This document shows positions 1-6,455 of a DNA stretch of 6,574 nucleotides, piece by piece. The DNA is from Tannerellaceae bacterium. Lineage in GTDB: Bacteria; Bacteroidota; Bacteroidia; Bacteroidales; Tannerellaceae. The notes beneath the pieces were generated by a model. The model saw only the letters and a program-made list of their open reading frames with translations. It was not told where the DNA came from and made no database searches. Position 1 is the first letter of the stretch. Each line of letters begins with the position of its first letter. The stretch covers positions 1-6,574 of the forward strand of contig JAJBTP010000026.1 of the NCBI GenBank assembly GCA_020860805.1, read 5' to 3'. The position numbers were made by a program, and so were the translations under genes.

Positions 1-220
1 CTACCGGGTTAGAGAATCTGAAATCAGACAGATTCTGGAAGATTATGGAACAGTAGAATCTGTTAAGTTAATCATTGATCGTGATACTAATCGCTCAAAA
101 GGTTTTGCTTTTGCAGAAGTGCCGGATGAGGGTGAAGCAAGAAACCTGATTAATGAACTGAACGGCGCCGAATATGAAGGTCGCCCGATGGTTGTAAAAG
201 AAGCATTACCCAGAAGATAA
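1..220 (+). CDS. RRM-domain RNA-binding protein, 3' part
   Basis: This is the 3' part of a gene cut by the window edge. The frame is read from base 2 and gives 72 residues before TAA. It is most of an RNA recognition motif: an alpha-1 region with the pattern EIRQILEDYGTV, a beta-2 strand (SVKLIIDRDT), the RNP1 segment KGFAFAEV (visible residues 33-40, aromatics F35 and F37), alpha-2 (EARNLINELNG), and a final strand ending VVKEALPRR. RNP2 and the start codon lie upstream of the window; from the usual fold only about 8-10 residues are missing. The protein ends right after the RRM, without the Gly/Arg-rich tail seen in some relatives, so the whole protein is probably about 80 residues. Small single-RRM proteins of this type are common in Bacteroidota and bind single-stranded RNA in the cytoplasm. 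Its own RNA targets cannot be read here. RNP1 has Ala at position 6, where Val or Ile is usual. The gene is followed by a strong terminator. Confidence 0.9.
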   Translation, partial: YRVRESEIRQILEDYGTVESVKLIIDRDTNRSKGFAFAEVPDEGEARNLINELNGAEYEGRPMVVKEALPRR

Positions 221-257
221 TCTAAGGGACGTTTATTTTAACAACATACTACACAGG

Positions 258-293
258 AAGGTGTTCCGGTTTACCGGAATACCTTTTTTGTTT
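258..293 (+). terminator. Intrinsic terminator of the RRM gene
   Basis: A 12-base arm AAGGTGTTCCGG (258-269), a TTTA loop (270-273) and the arm CCGGAATACCTT (274-285) form a continuous stem in the plus-strand RNA, with one G-U wobble (G263 with U280). A run of six T (284-289) overlaps the foot of the stem, then G and TTT. It starts 38 bases after the RRM stop codon. On the minus strand the wobble becomes an A-C mismatch and no T tract follows, so it should mainly stop plus-strand transcription. No separate terminator is evident for the converging minus-strand genes. Confidence 0.88.
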
Positions 294-300
294 CCTATAA

Positions 301-855
301 TTATTCAATGATACGTTTCTCTGTAATAATTTTATCCATTTTAATATCAGTAGGTTCACAGGGTATTGTTTCATACAACTGAAAGTCAAAGCAGATCCCG
401 ATTTTGGTCATAGTCTTTTCAGATAAAAAGCGGTCATAAAATCCTTTTCCTCTTCCCATACGGTTTAAATGGCTATCAAAAGCAATGCCCGGAATAATGG
501 CTAGGTCTATGGTATATTTCTGTTCTGTAATTTCTGTAATAGGTTCAGCTATTCCCAGTGTTCCGGTTTGTAGCCATTCTTTACCCTGGTAAGAGTGAAA
601 ATGCATTTCATTCTCCCGGATGACAGGAAGTAAAATGAGTTTCTTTTTGTACCATTTTTCTATACATGGGAGAGTTTGTACCTCATCCGGTAACGCATAG
701 TAAAAAGCAATAGTTGAAGCATTTATAAATACGTCCTCTTTTTCCAGTTGCTCGAGGATATTGGCTGAGTAGGAAAAAAGAGACTCCGGAGAGAAATCCT
801 TTTTTTTTGAAATGACTTCTTTCCGGAGTTGTTTTTTTAATGCCTGGATGTTCAT
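301..855 (-). CDS. 5-formyltetrahydrofolate cyclo-ligase (MTHFS)
   Basis: The 184-residue product matches the usual family length (about 180-200). It should catalyse ATP-dependent conversion of 5-formyl-THF to 5,10-methenyl-THF in the cytoplasm, returning a storage or inhibitory folate to the one-carbon pool. The family signature lies at residues 120-144: IIPGIAFD, then RMGRGKGFYDRFL with the glycine-rich phosphate-binding loop (R132-G138) and the YDR triplet (140-142). The Lys/Arg-rich N-terminus (KKQLRKEV) and the C-terminal MDKIITEK segment also fit. The ATG at 855-853 overlaps the TGA of the upstream S41 protease gene as ATGA, so translation is probably coupled; no Shine-Dalgarno sequence is visible. 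It is the last gene of the minus-strand block. Runs of A7 (codons 6-8) and A9 (codons 16-19) lie in the first 20 codons. The E. coli counterpart is YgfA. The family assignment is firm. Confidence 0.95.
   Translation of the reverse strand: MNIQALKKQLRKEVISKKKDFSPESLFSYSANILEQLEKEDVFINASTIAFYYALPDEVQTLPCIEKWYKKKLILLPVIRENEMHFHSYQGKEWLQTGTLGIAEPITEITEQKYTIDLAIIPGIAFDSHLNRMGRGKGFYDRFLSEKTMTKIGICFDFQLYETIPCEPTDIKMDKIITEKRIIE
783..829. repeat. Inverted repeat flanking an A9 tract in the MTHFS gene
   Basis: ACTCCGGA (783-790) and TCCGGAGT (822-829) are perfect 8-base inverted arms around a 31-base spacer. The spacer holds nine consecutive T (800-808), which are A9 in the coding strand. Both arms are coding (around LRK and SPES in the protein). 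The structure is directly visible; any function is unknown, and the frequency of CCGG in this window makes a chance pairing plausible. Confidence 0.6.
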
Positions 856-2516
856 TCGTTATTCAGGGTAGGGAATGATTTTCCTTCCTTTATTATTTCA
901 ACTCCTTTTAGTATTACAGGATCTGTTTCCTGGAATACTTTATAGAATCCATTCTCGTCAAAAATGTTCCGTACGATATGCGAGTGAATTTGCCTTTCAA
1001 TCAAGCTACCTGAAATCTCAATTAAAGACATCCGTTTTTTTATACCATGCTGAGCTGCAAAGTTGGTAAAATCATTTAACGTGTTTTGCTTTTTCAGATA
1101 ATCGTATAATTCATCTGCAGAAGCGAAAGACGACAGTTTTGCATAATTATGGTCTGAATACTCAACCGCATATCTGTATAGTACCCCAGAATTGATTACA
1201 TTAGCAAAATAAGAAGAATAGCCAACGGTATCACGGGGGATAAAGATATCCGGCATGATGCCACCACCACTGTAAACTGTTCGTCCGATAGAAGTATGGA
1301 AAACAGGTAGATCATCCAGCTTGATGCTATCTTCGGAGAAAAAATCACCATGCATATACCGGTTGTAGATATCCATTTCATATTCTTCATTATTACCCAG
1401 TATATATTCTTTCTGGATAGAACGTCCGGAAGGAACGTAATAACGGGCAACCGTAAGTCGTATCTGTGACCCGTCACTTAATATGATAGGACTTTGCACC
1501 AAGCCCTTTCCAAACGTACGGCGGCCGATAATAGTGCCTCTGTCATTATCCTGAATAGCCCCTGCAAAAATTTCACTGGCTGAGGCCGAGCTTTCGTCTG
1601 TCAATACAATAAGCGGTGTTTGCTGGCATGTTCCGGTACCATTAGAATAGGCATCTTCCCGGGGGAATGCTTTCCCTTCAGTATATAGTATTAGCCTGTC
1701 TTTGGGTAGGAATTCATTCACCATGTAAATTGCTGCATCCATATATCCTCCGGTATTACCCCGCAAGTCGATAATGAGTGCTTCATCTCCCTGGCTTTTT
1801 AGGGTGGCAATTGCCATTAGAAATTCCCGGTAAGTATTACGACCAAATTTACTGATTTTTATATATCCGATACCTGGAGTTACCTGATAAAAAGCATCCA
1901 CAGAATTTACAGGAACATCTCCACGGGTTACATCAAAATAGATTAATTCCGGATTATTACCCCGTTTAACACCTAATTTAACGGTACTGTTTTTGGCTCC
2001 CCGTAATACCTTCATCACCTCTCTGTCCTTGATTTCTTTTCCGGCAAAAACAGAATCATTGATCGTGATGATACGGTCAAAAGCCATAATACCGGCTTTT
2101 TCCGAAGGCCCTCCCGGAACCACACTAATAACCAGGATTGTATCTGTCTGCATATTAAAGCTCACCCCAATACCACTGAAGGAACCTTCTAACTCTTCAT
2201 TGACGGCTAATGCTTCTTCAGCCGGAATGTAAACAGAGTGGGGGTCCAGTTCACTGAATATTTTAGGAATAGTACCTTCTATCAGCTTTTGCATATCCAC
2301 AGTATCAACATATTTACGGTTGATATTATCCAGAACAGCATTGATTTTATTTTCTCCGTAAGAGAGTTTCCCTCTTCCGGTACCAAATGTTTTATAGTGG
2401 TTACCAATCCATATACCTGCAGAGATACTTACAGCAATAATAACCGGAAGCCAAATACTGAGTCTGCTATTTTTCCTGTTTATTTTCTTGTTATTATCTT
2501 CCCTGATTTCTTCCAT
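852..2516 (-). CDS. S41 C-terminal processing protease (CtpA/Prc-like)
   Basis: This 554-residue serine protease removes or degrades from the C-termini of envelope proteins. A short basic N-terminus (KKINRKNSR) precedes one hydrophobic segment at about residues 19-38, predicted to be a signal anchor that places the rest in the periplasm. An N-terminal helical part (about 50-110) leads into a PDZ domain (about 112-200, with the ligand-loop pattern GSFSGIGVSF and VPGGPSEKAG). The peptidase core has DLRGNTGG (250-257), TDESSASASEIFAGA (306-320) and TFGKGLVQ (334-341). By family spacing the catalytic dyad is S312 and K337, with Q341 in the position of the third residue of the Ser-Lys-Gln triad, so the enzyme looks active. 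Residues from about 430 to 554 are a C-terminal extension of the sort seen in Bacteroidota members. The dCMP deaminase gene ends 21 bases upstream and the MTHFS gene overlaps its TGA. Bacteroidota carry several S41 paralogues, so no gene symbol is given; the substrate is unknown. Confidence 0.95.
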   Translation of the reverse strand: MEEIREDNNKKINRKNSRLSIWLPVIIAVSISAGIWIGNHYKTFGTGRGKLSYGENKINAVLDNINRKYVDTVDMQKLIEGTIPKIFSELDPHSVYIPAEEALAVNEELEGSFSGIGVSFNMQTDTILVISVVPGGPSEKAGIMAFDRIITINDSVFAGKEIKDREVMKVLRGAKNSTVKLGVKRGNNPELIYFDVTRGDVPVNSVDAFYQVTPGIGYIKISKFGRNTYREFLMAIATLKSQGDEALIIDLRGNTGGYMDAAIYMVNEFLPKDRLILYTEGKAFPREDAYSNGTGTCQQTPLIVLTDESSASASEIFAGAIQDNDRGTIIGRRTFGKGLVQSPIILSDGSQIRLTVARYYVPSGRSIQKEYILGNNEEYEMDIYNRYMHGDFFSEDSIKLDDLPVFHTSIGRTVYSGGGIMPDIFIPRDTVGYSSYFANVINSGVLYRYAVEYSDHNYAKLSSFASADELYDYLKKQNTLNDFTNFAAQHGIKKRMSLIEISGSLIERQIHSHIVRNIFDENGFYKVFQETDPVILKGVEIIKEGKSFPTLNNE

Positions 2517-2537
2517 GGAATTTGTCTTCTGTTTATT

Positions 2538-2966
2538 TTATATTTCGATATATTCGACAGTTATACCTGCTCTTTCCAACAGAGCACAACCATCATTCGT
2601 TCTATATTTTTCTGAATAGACTACACGTTCAATACCTGATTGTATAATTAATTTAGCACATTCTATGCAAGGTGCGGAAGTAACGTAAATAGTCGCTCCT
2701 TTACTGCTGTTGGATGAAGCGGCCACTTTTGTAATAGCATTCGCTTCCGCATGTAAAACATATGGTTTTGTGACGTTGTTTTCATCTTCACAAACATTTT
2801 CAAAGCCGGAAGGAGTACCATTGAAACCGTCTGAGATGATCATTTTATCTTTTACAATTAGCGCTCCAACCTGCCGGCGTTTGCAATAGGAGTTTTCTGA
2901 CCATACAGCAGCCATACGCAGGTAGCGTTTGTCTAATTCAAATCGTTTATCTGTTTTTTCATCCAT
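2538..2966 (-). CDS. dCMP deaminase (ComEB-type)
   Basis: This 142-residue zinc-dependent deaminase converts dCMP to dUMP, the substrate of thymidylate synthase, in the cytoplasm. The catalytic motifs are complete: HAE at residues 72-74 (zinc ligand H72, proton-shuttling E74) and PCIEC at 99-103 (zinc ligands C100 and C103). GFNGTPSG (47-54) and the CKRRQVGALIVKD region (28-40) are characteristic of deoxycytidylate deaminases and separate it from tRNA adenosine deaminases and from free cytidine deaminases. Length is normal for the family. In several relatives dCTP activates and dTTP inhibits; whether that holds here cannot be seen. The start at 2966 is the natural one because the conserved N-terminal helix (RYLRMAAVWSENSYC) follows it closely. 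It lies 43 bases after the M3 peptidase gene and 21 bases before the S41 protease gene, consistent with one transcript. No clear ribosome binding site is visible. Confidence 0.94.
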   Translation of the reverse strand: MDEKTDKRFELDKRYLRMAAVWSENSYCKRRQVGALIVKDKMIISDGFNGTPSGFENVCEDENNVTKPYVLHAEANAITKVAASSNSSKGATIYVTSAPCIECAKLIIQSGIERVVYSEKYRTNDGCALLERAGITVEYIEI

Positions 2967-2991
2967 ATATCCACTTTTTAGTGACGGGAGT

Positions 2992-3017
2992 AAAAGTAAG
3001 GATTATTTTTTACTTTT
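2992..3017. repeat. AT-rich inverted repeat between M3 peptidase and dCMP deaminase
   Basis: AAAAGTAA (2992-2999) and TTACTTTT (3010-3017) are 8-base inverted arms with a 10-base spacer, and the second arm contains the M3 peptidase stop codon. The stem is almost all A-T and no T tract follows it in the minus direction, so it is not an intrinsic terminator. It could mildly affect mRNA decay or readthrough between the two genes, or mean nothing. Confidence 0.35.
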
Positions 3018-5106
3018 TAATTCCGTTTCTTTTCAGAAGAGCATCGATTGAAGGTTCCTGACCACGGAATCGTCTGTATAGTATATCCGGATCTTCGGTT
3101 CCTCCTTTGGAAAGAATATTCTCACGGAAGGACCGGGCTGTCTCTTTGTTGAAAATACCAGCCTCTTTAAATGCAGCGAATGCATCAGCATCCAGTACTT
3201 CAGCCCATTTATATCCATAATATCCGGCAGCATATCCTCCGGAAAAAATATGTCCGAAGCTACTACTCATAAGAGTAGCCGGTACTTCCGGTAAAATCAT
3301 AGCAGGTAACCAGGCCTCTTTTTCAAAAGCTACAACATCTCCTTCAAATGGAGTTGTAATAGTGTGCCAGCCCATATCCAGGAAACCAAAACTTAACTGA
3401 CGGCAACAAAGGTATCCGGTATTGAAATTAGAGGCATCAATTAATTTTTGCACTAACTTCTGTGGGATAGCTTCTCCGGTTTCGTAATGTATAGCAATTC
3501 TGTCCAGGAATTCTTTTTCAGTCAGCCAGTTTTCCATGATTTGAGAAGGTAGTTCTACAAAATCACGGTATACATTGGTTCCTGATAAACTTTGATATTT
3601 ACTTTCAGCCAACATACCATGTAAAGCGTGTCCGAATTCGTGCAGGAATGTGTTCACTTCATCAAATGTCAGTAAAGAAGGCTTTGTTTCTGTCGGCCGT
3701 GTGAAGTTCATCACAATAATAATCTGTGGACGGTTATCATTTCCCTTTTCATCTATATACTGGGATTTAAGAGAACTCATCCATGCTCCGGATTGTTTGC
3801 CGTCCCGTGGGTGAAAGTCTGTATAAAGAATTGAAAGGAATTTTCCATCTTCATCATACACTTCATATACATCTACTTCCGGATGATAAACCGGAATCTC
3901 CTTGTTCTGTTTGAAAGTGATTCCATATAATTCGGTAGCCAGTCCGAAAACACCTTTCTTCACATTTTCCAGTTCGAAGTAAGGACGTGTCATCTCATCG
4001 TTTACATCAAAACGGATATCTTTTAGTTTTTCAGAGTAATAACTCCAATCCCAGGGCATAATAGTGATAGTATCACCGGATTTATTGGCAAACTCCTGCA
4101 CCTCTTTATATTCTTCAAGAGCCGCTGGTTTGTAGGCATTCAGTAAATCATTTAAAAGATTATGTACATTTTCAGGCTTTTTAGCCATCGTATGTTTCAA
4201 CGCGTATTCTGCGTATGTTTTGTTCCCCATTAGCCGGGCAATTTCCAGACGGATGTTAACTATTTTGCGAATAATCTCCTTATTGTCATATTCATCCTCT
4301 TTATTACCTACACTCATGTATTTGTGGTACATCTTTTCTCTTAGTTCACGAGAGTCAATATAACGCATGAAAGGAATATAGCTTGGACCGGATAAGTCGA
4401 ATAACCATCCATCTTTGTCTTTTGCTTTGGCACGCATAGTTGCCATCTCTTTTTGGCTATCCGGTAAGCCTGCTAACTCTTTTTCATCAGTTATCAGCAA
4501 TTCATACCGGTTTTTATCTTTAAGTGAATTCTGTCCAAAAGTGAGCGTCAAGGTACTTAACTCTGTACTTAGCTGACGGTATTTTTCTTTTTGCTCAGGA
4601 GATAAATTAGCACCTTTTTTCTGGAAAGCTTCAAATTGTTTTTCCAATAACCGCTTGTCTTCCTGTGAAAGATTTAATTGTTCCCGTTGCTCATATACCT
4701 TTTTTACCCGTTGGAATAAAGCTTCATTGAGGTAGATATTATTATAACAATCCGATAATTTAGGGGAAACCTTTTGCGAAAGTTCCATCATTTCATCATT
4801 CGAATCCGCATTTAATACATTAAAAAAGGCAGAAGATACCTTATCAAGTAAATCCCCGCTTCTGTCTAATGCTACAACAGTGTTTTCAAAAGTAGCCGGT
4901 TCGGGATTCCTTGCTATTTTCTCCACTTCATCACTTAACCGGCGTATTCCTTCATCAAAAGCCGGCTCATAATGTTCTAATTTGATTACATCGAATGGTG
5001 GAGTTTCGAAAGGTGTTTTATAGTTCCCGAAAAAGGGATTATTGGATGCTTGTGTCATAAATATTACGCTTATAAACAAAAAAATATTAGTAAGTAGGAC
5101 TCTCAT
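3010..5106 (-). CDS. dcp: Secreted M3 metallopeptidase, Dcp-like
   Basis: This 698-residue zinc metallopeptidase of family M3 is closest in motif content to peptidyl-dipeptidase Dcp, which releases dipeptides from peptide C-termini. The zinc motif is HEFGH (489-493: ligands H489 and H493, catalytic E490). The third ligand is E518 in DFVELPSQ, 29 residues after H489, the same spacing as in E. coli Dcp. LSGTN (507-511) before it and the Gly/Tyr-rich segment FGHIFSGGYAAGYYGYKW (617-634), which shapes the substrate site, also fit. Residues 1-20 look like a signal peptide (hydrophobic core LLTNIFLFISVIF, likely cut after TQA) and there is no lipobox Cys, so a soluble periplasmic enzyme is inferred, unlike the cytoplasmic E. 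coli enzymes. Total length is close to the roughly 680 of E. coli Dcp. A vicinal Cys pair, C567-C568, is present. It is probably the first gene of the four-gene block, 74 bases after the helicase. Oligopeptidase A-type specificity is the alternative; the symbol is tentative. Confidence 0.92.
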   Translation of the reverse strand: MRVLLTNIFLFISVIFMTQASNNPFFGNYKTPFETPPFDVIKLEHYEPAFDEGIRRLSDEVEKIARNPEPATFENTVVALDRSGDLLDKVSSAFFNVLNADSNDEMMELSQKVSPKLSDCYNNIYLNEALFQRVKKVYEQREQLNLSQEDKRLLEKQFEAFQKKGANLSPEQKEKYRQLSTELSTLTLTFGQNSLKDKNRYELLITDEKELAGLPDSQKEMATMRAKAKDKDGWLFDLSGPSYIPFMRYIDSRELREKMYHKYMSVGNKEDEYDNKEIIRKIVNIRLEIARLMGNKTYAEYALKHTMAKKPENVHNLLNDLLNAYKPAALEEYKEVQEFANKSGDTITIMPWDWSYYSEKLKDIRFDVNDEMTRPYFELENVKKGVFGLATELYGITFKQNKEIPVYHPEVDVYEVYDEDGKFLSILYTDFHPRDGKQSGAWMSSLKSQYIDEKGNDNRPQIIIVMNFTRPTETKPSLLTFDEVNTFLHEFGHALHGMLAESKYQSLSGTNVYRDFVELPSQIMENWLTEKEFLDRIAIHYETGEAIPQKLVQKLIDASNFNTGYLCCRQLSFGFLDMGWHTITTPFEGDVVAFEKEAWLPAMILPEVPATLMSSSFGHIFSGGYAAGYYGYKWAEVLDADAFAAFKEAGIFNKETARSFRENILSKGGTEDPDILYRRFRGQEPSIDALLKRNGIKK

Positions 5107-5156
5107 CGTATTCTCACAATTAGAATGAAATAGATACAGGGTTTAACTTTTGATTA

Positions 5157-5205
5157 TAATAAAACAACCAGAGTACCGGATTAGTTTTTAGGACTCCGGG
5201 TCTGG
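5157..5205 (-). terminator. Candidate terminator overlapping the helicase 3' end
   Basis: Read on the minus strand, CCAGA (5205-5201) pairs with TCTGG (5172-5168) and CCGGA (5199-5195) pairs with TCCGG (5180-5176). The two helices are separated by a one- by three-base internal loop and closed by a 14-base loop that contains the helicase stop codon. The tail is TTGTTTTATTAT. The 5' arm is inside the last coding codons. The stem is interrupted and the T tract has one G, so it may be leaky. If it works, it separates the helicase from the M3 peptidase unit. Confidence 0.5.
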
Positions 5206-6455
5206 TTACGTTTATTCGCAGAGGTCTTTTGTGTTTTATTTCCCTGGGATTTCGTAGTTTTTCTGTTGTTTCCCTTTCCATTGTATCGTGCGTACTTTTC
5301 CGGCTCATACAAAGGTGTTTCTCCCAGGTCAGGGTCAACAGGAATTTTATAAATTGTTTTCTCCAGGAAATTTTCAATTCTTTTAAACTGTGCCTGCTCT
5401 TCCGGAGCCACGAAAGTGATAGCCAGGCCTTCTCCACCGGTACCACGGGCTGTACGTCCTATGCGGTGTACGTAATCTTCCGGGTCGTGTGGTATATCAT
5501 AATTTACCACCAGTTTAATATCATTGATATCAATACCCCGGGCAACCACATCAGTCGCTACCAGAATATCAATATGTCCGTTTTTAAATTCTTTCATTAC
5601 TTCTTCCCGCTTAGACTGATCCAGGTCAGAATGCATATCAGCAACATTGAATTTCATTCGTTTCAGTGTTGTTGTAAGTTCTTTTACTTTTAGTTTGGAA
5701 GAAGAAAATATGATAACACGTTGAGGCCGTTTTTTAGAGAAAAGGTCCTTCAATATATTAATTTTCTGAGGCTCATAACAAATATAAGCTGTCTGCATAA
5801 TTGTTTCCGGTGGTTTAGAGATGGCTATTTTTATCTCTTCCGGATTTTTAAGAATTGTTTTTGCCAGAGTCCTGATTTTAGGAGGCATAGTGGCTGAAAA
5901 CATAATTACCTGACAAGAGGGCGGAAGTTGTTTATAAATGTGCATAATGTCATCAGCAAAACCCATATCTAACATCCGGTCAGCTTCATCGAGTACGAAA
6001 TAGGAAACTTCAGAAAGGTTTACTGTTCCCAGTTTGATATGAGAAAGTAAACGTCCGGGAGTTGCGATAACAATATCAGCTCCTTTTTCCATTCCTCTCT
6101 TCTGTTGTTCCCAGGTAATACCATCCGTTCCTCCATATACGGCTACTGCAGAAACCGGTATAAAATAACTGAATCCTCCAATCTGTTGATCTATCTGTTG
6201 TGCCAGTTCCCGTGTAGGAGCCATAATAATTGCATTTACAGCATTCTCAGCATGAACACCTTTACTTAGTTCGTTAATTAGTGGCAATACATAAGCGGCA
6301 GTTTTACCGGTTCCTGTCTGTGCACAGGCAATAATGTCTTTTCCTTCCAATATAACGGGGATCGTAAGTTCCTGAACGGGGGTCGTTTCAATAAAATTCA
6401 TTGCATCCAATCCGTCCAGGATAGCATCCTCCAGGTCTAATTCGTCAAATCTCAT
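5181..6455 (-). CDS. DEAD-box RNA helicase, RhlE-like
   Basis: This 424-residue ATP-dependent RNA helicase should unwind short RNA duplexes or remodel ribonucleoprotein in the cytoplasm (ribosome assembly, mRNA decay or cold adaptation in relatives). All core motifs are present: F3 and the Q motif TTPVQ (24-28), motif I AQTGTGKT (45-52), Ia PTREL (80-84), GG (109-110), Ib TPGR (132-135), II DEAD (156-159), III SAT (187-189), IV VIIFSSS (247-253), V ATDVVARGID (300-309) and VI HRIGRTARG (330-338). DEADRMLDMGF is typical of the RhlE branch. After the second RecA domain (ending near 375) there is a short low-complexity tail (about 391-424) rich in Lys, Arg, Asn, Thr and Gln, likely an unspecific RNA-binding extension; there is no DbpA-type C-terminal domain. 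The ATG at 6455 starts three residues before the conserved Phe. No Shine-Dalgarno sequence is seen; the leader is A/T-rich. It probably has its own promoter and ends in the overlapping hairpin at 5157-5205. Confidence 0.95.
   Translation of the reverse strand: MRFDELDLEDAILDGLDAMNFIETTPVQELTIPVILEGKDIIACAQTGTGKTAAYVLPLINELSKGVHAENAVNAIIMAPTRELAQQIDQQIGGFSYFIPVSAVAVYGGTDGITWEQQKRGMEKGADIVIATPGRLLSHIKLGTVNLSEVSYFVLDEADRMLDMGFADDIMHIYKQLPPSCQVIMFSATMPPKIRTLAKTILKNPEEIKIAISKPPETIMQTAYICYEPQKINILKDLFSKKRPQRVIIFSSSKLKVKELTTTLKRMKFNVADMHSDLDQSKREEVMKEFKNGHIDILVATDVVARGIDINDIKLVVNYDIPHDPEDYVHRIGRTARGTGGEGLAITFVAPEEQAQFKRIENFLEKTIYKIPVDPDLGETPLYEPEKYARYNGKGNNRKTTKSQGNKTQKTSANKRNQTRSPKN

Noticed and set aside
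1196..1477. 93-codon minus-strand frame inside the S41 protease gene
   Set aside because: It is out of frame with the protease core and has no family resemblance.
2238..2615. 125-codon open frame on the plus strand across the protease/deaminase junction
   Set aside because: It is antisense to two well-supported genes, has a low-complexity Phe/Ile/Ser-rich product, and has no initiation signal.
2991..2998. Minus-strand TACTTTTA before dCMP deaminase as a -7 promoter element
   Set aside because: It differs from TAnnTTTG by one base but has no TTTG at the right distance upstream; the short intergenic gap fits operon transcription better.
5107..5124. Minus-strand AATTGTGAGAAT just upstream of the M3 peptidase start, resembling a lac operator half-site
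   Set aside because: There is no second half-site, no nearby LacI-type regulator, and the match is short enough to be chance.
5120..5446. 108-codon minus-strand frame overlapping the helicase 3' end
   Set aside because: It is an alternative frame of the helicase, whose conserved C-terminal motifs and terminator already account for the sequence.
5229..5693. 154-codon open frame on the plus strand opposite the helicase
   Set aside because: It lies wholly antisense to conserved helicase motifs, and its product is a hydrophobic, Ser/Phe/Ile-rich sequence with no recognisable domain. It is explained by the codon use of the real gene.
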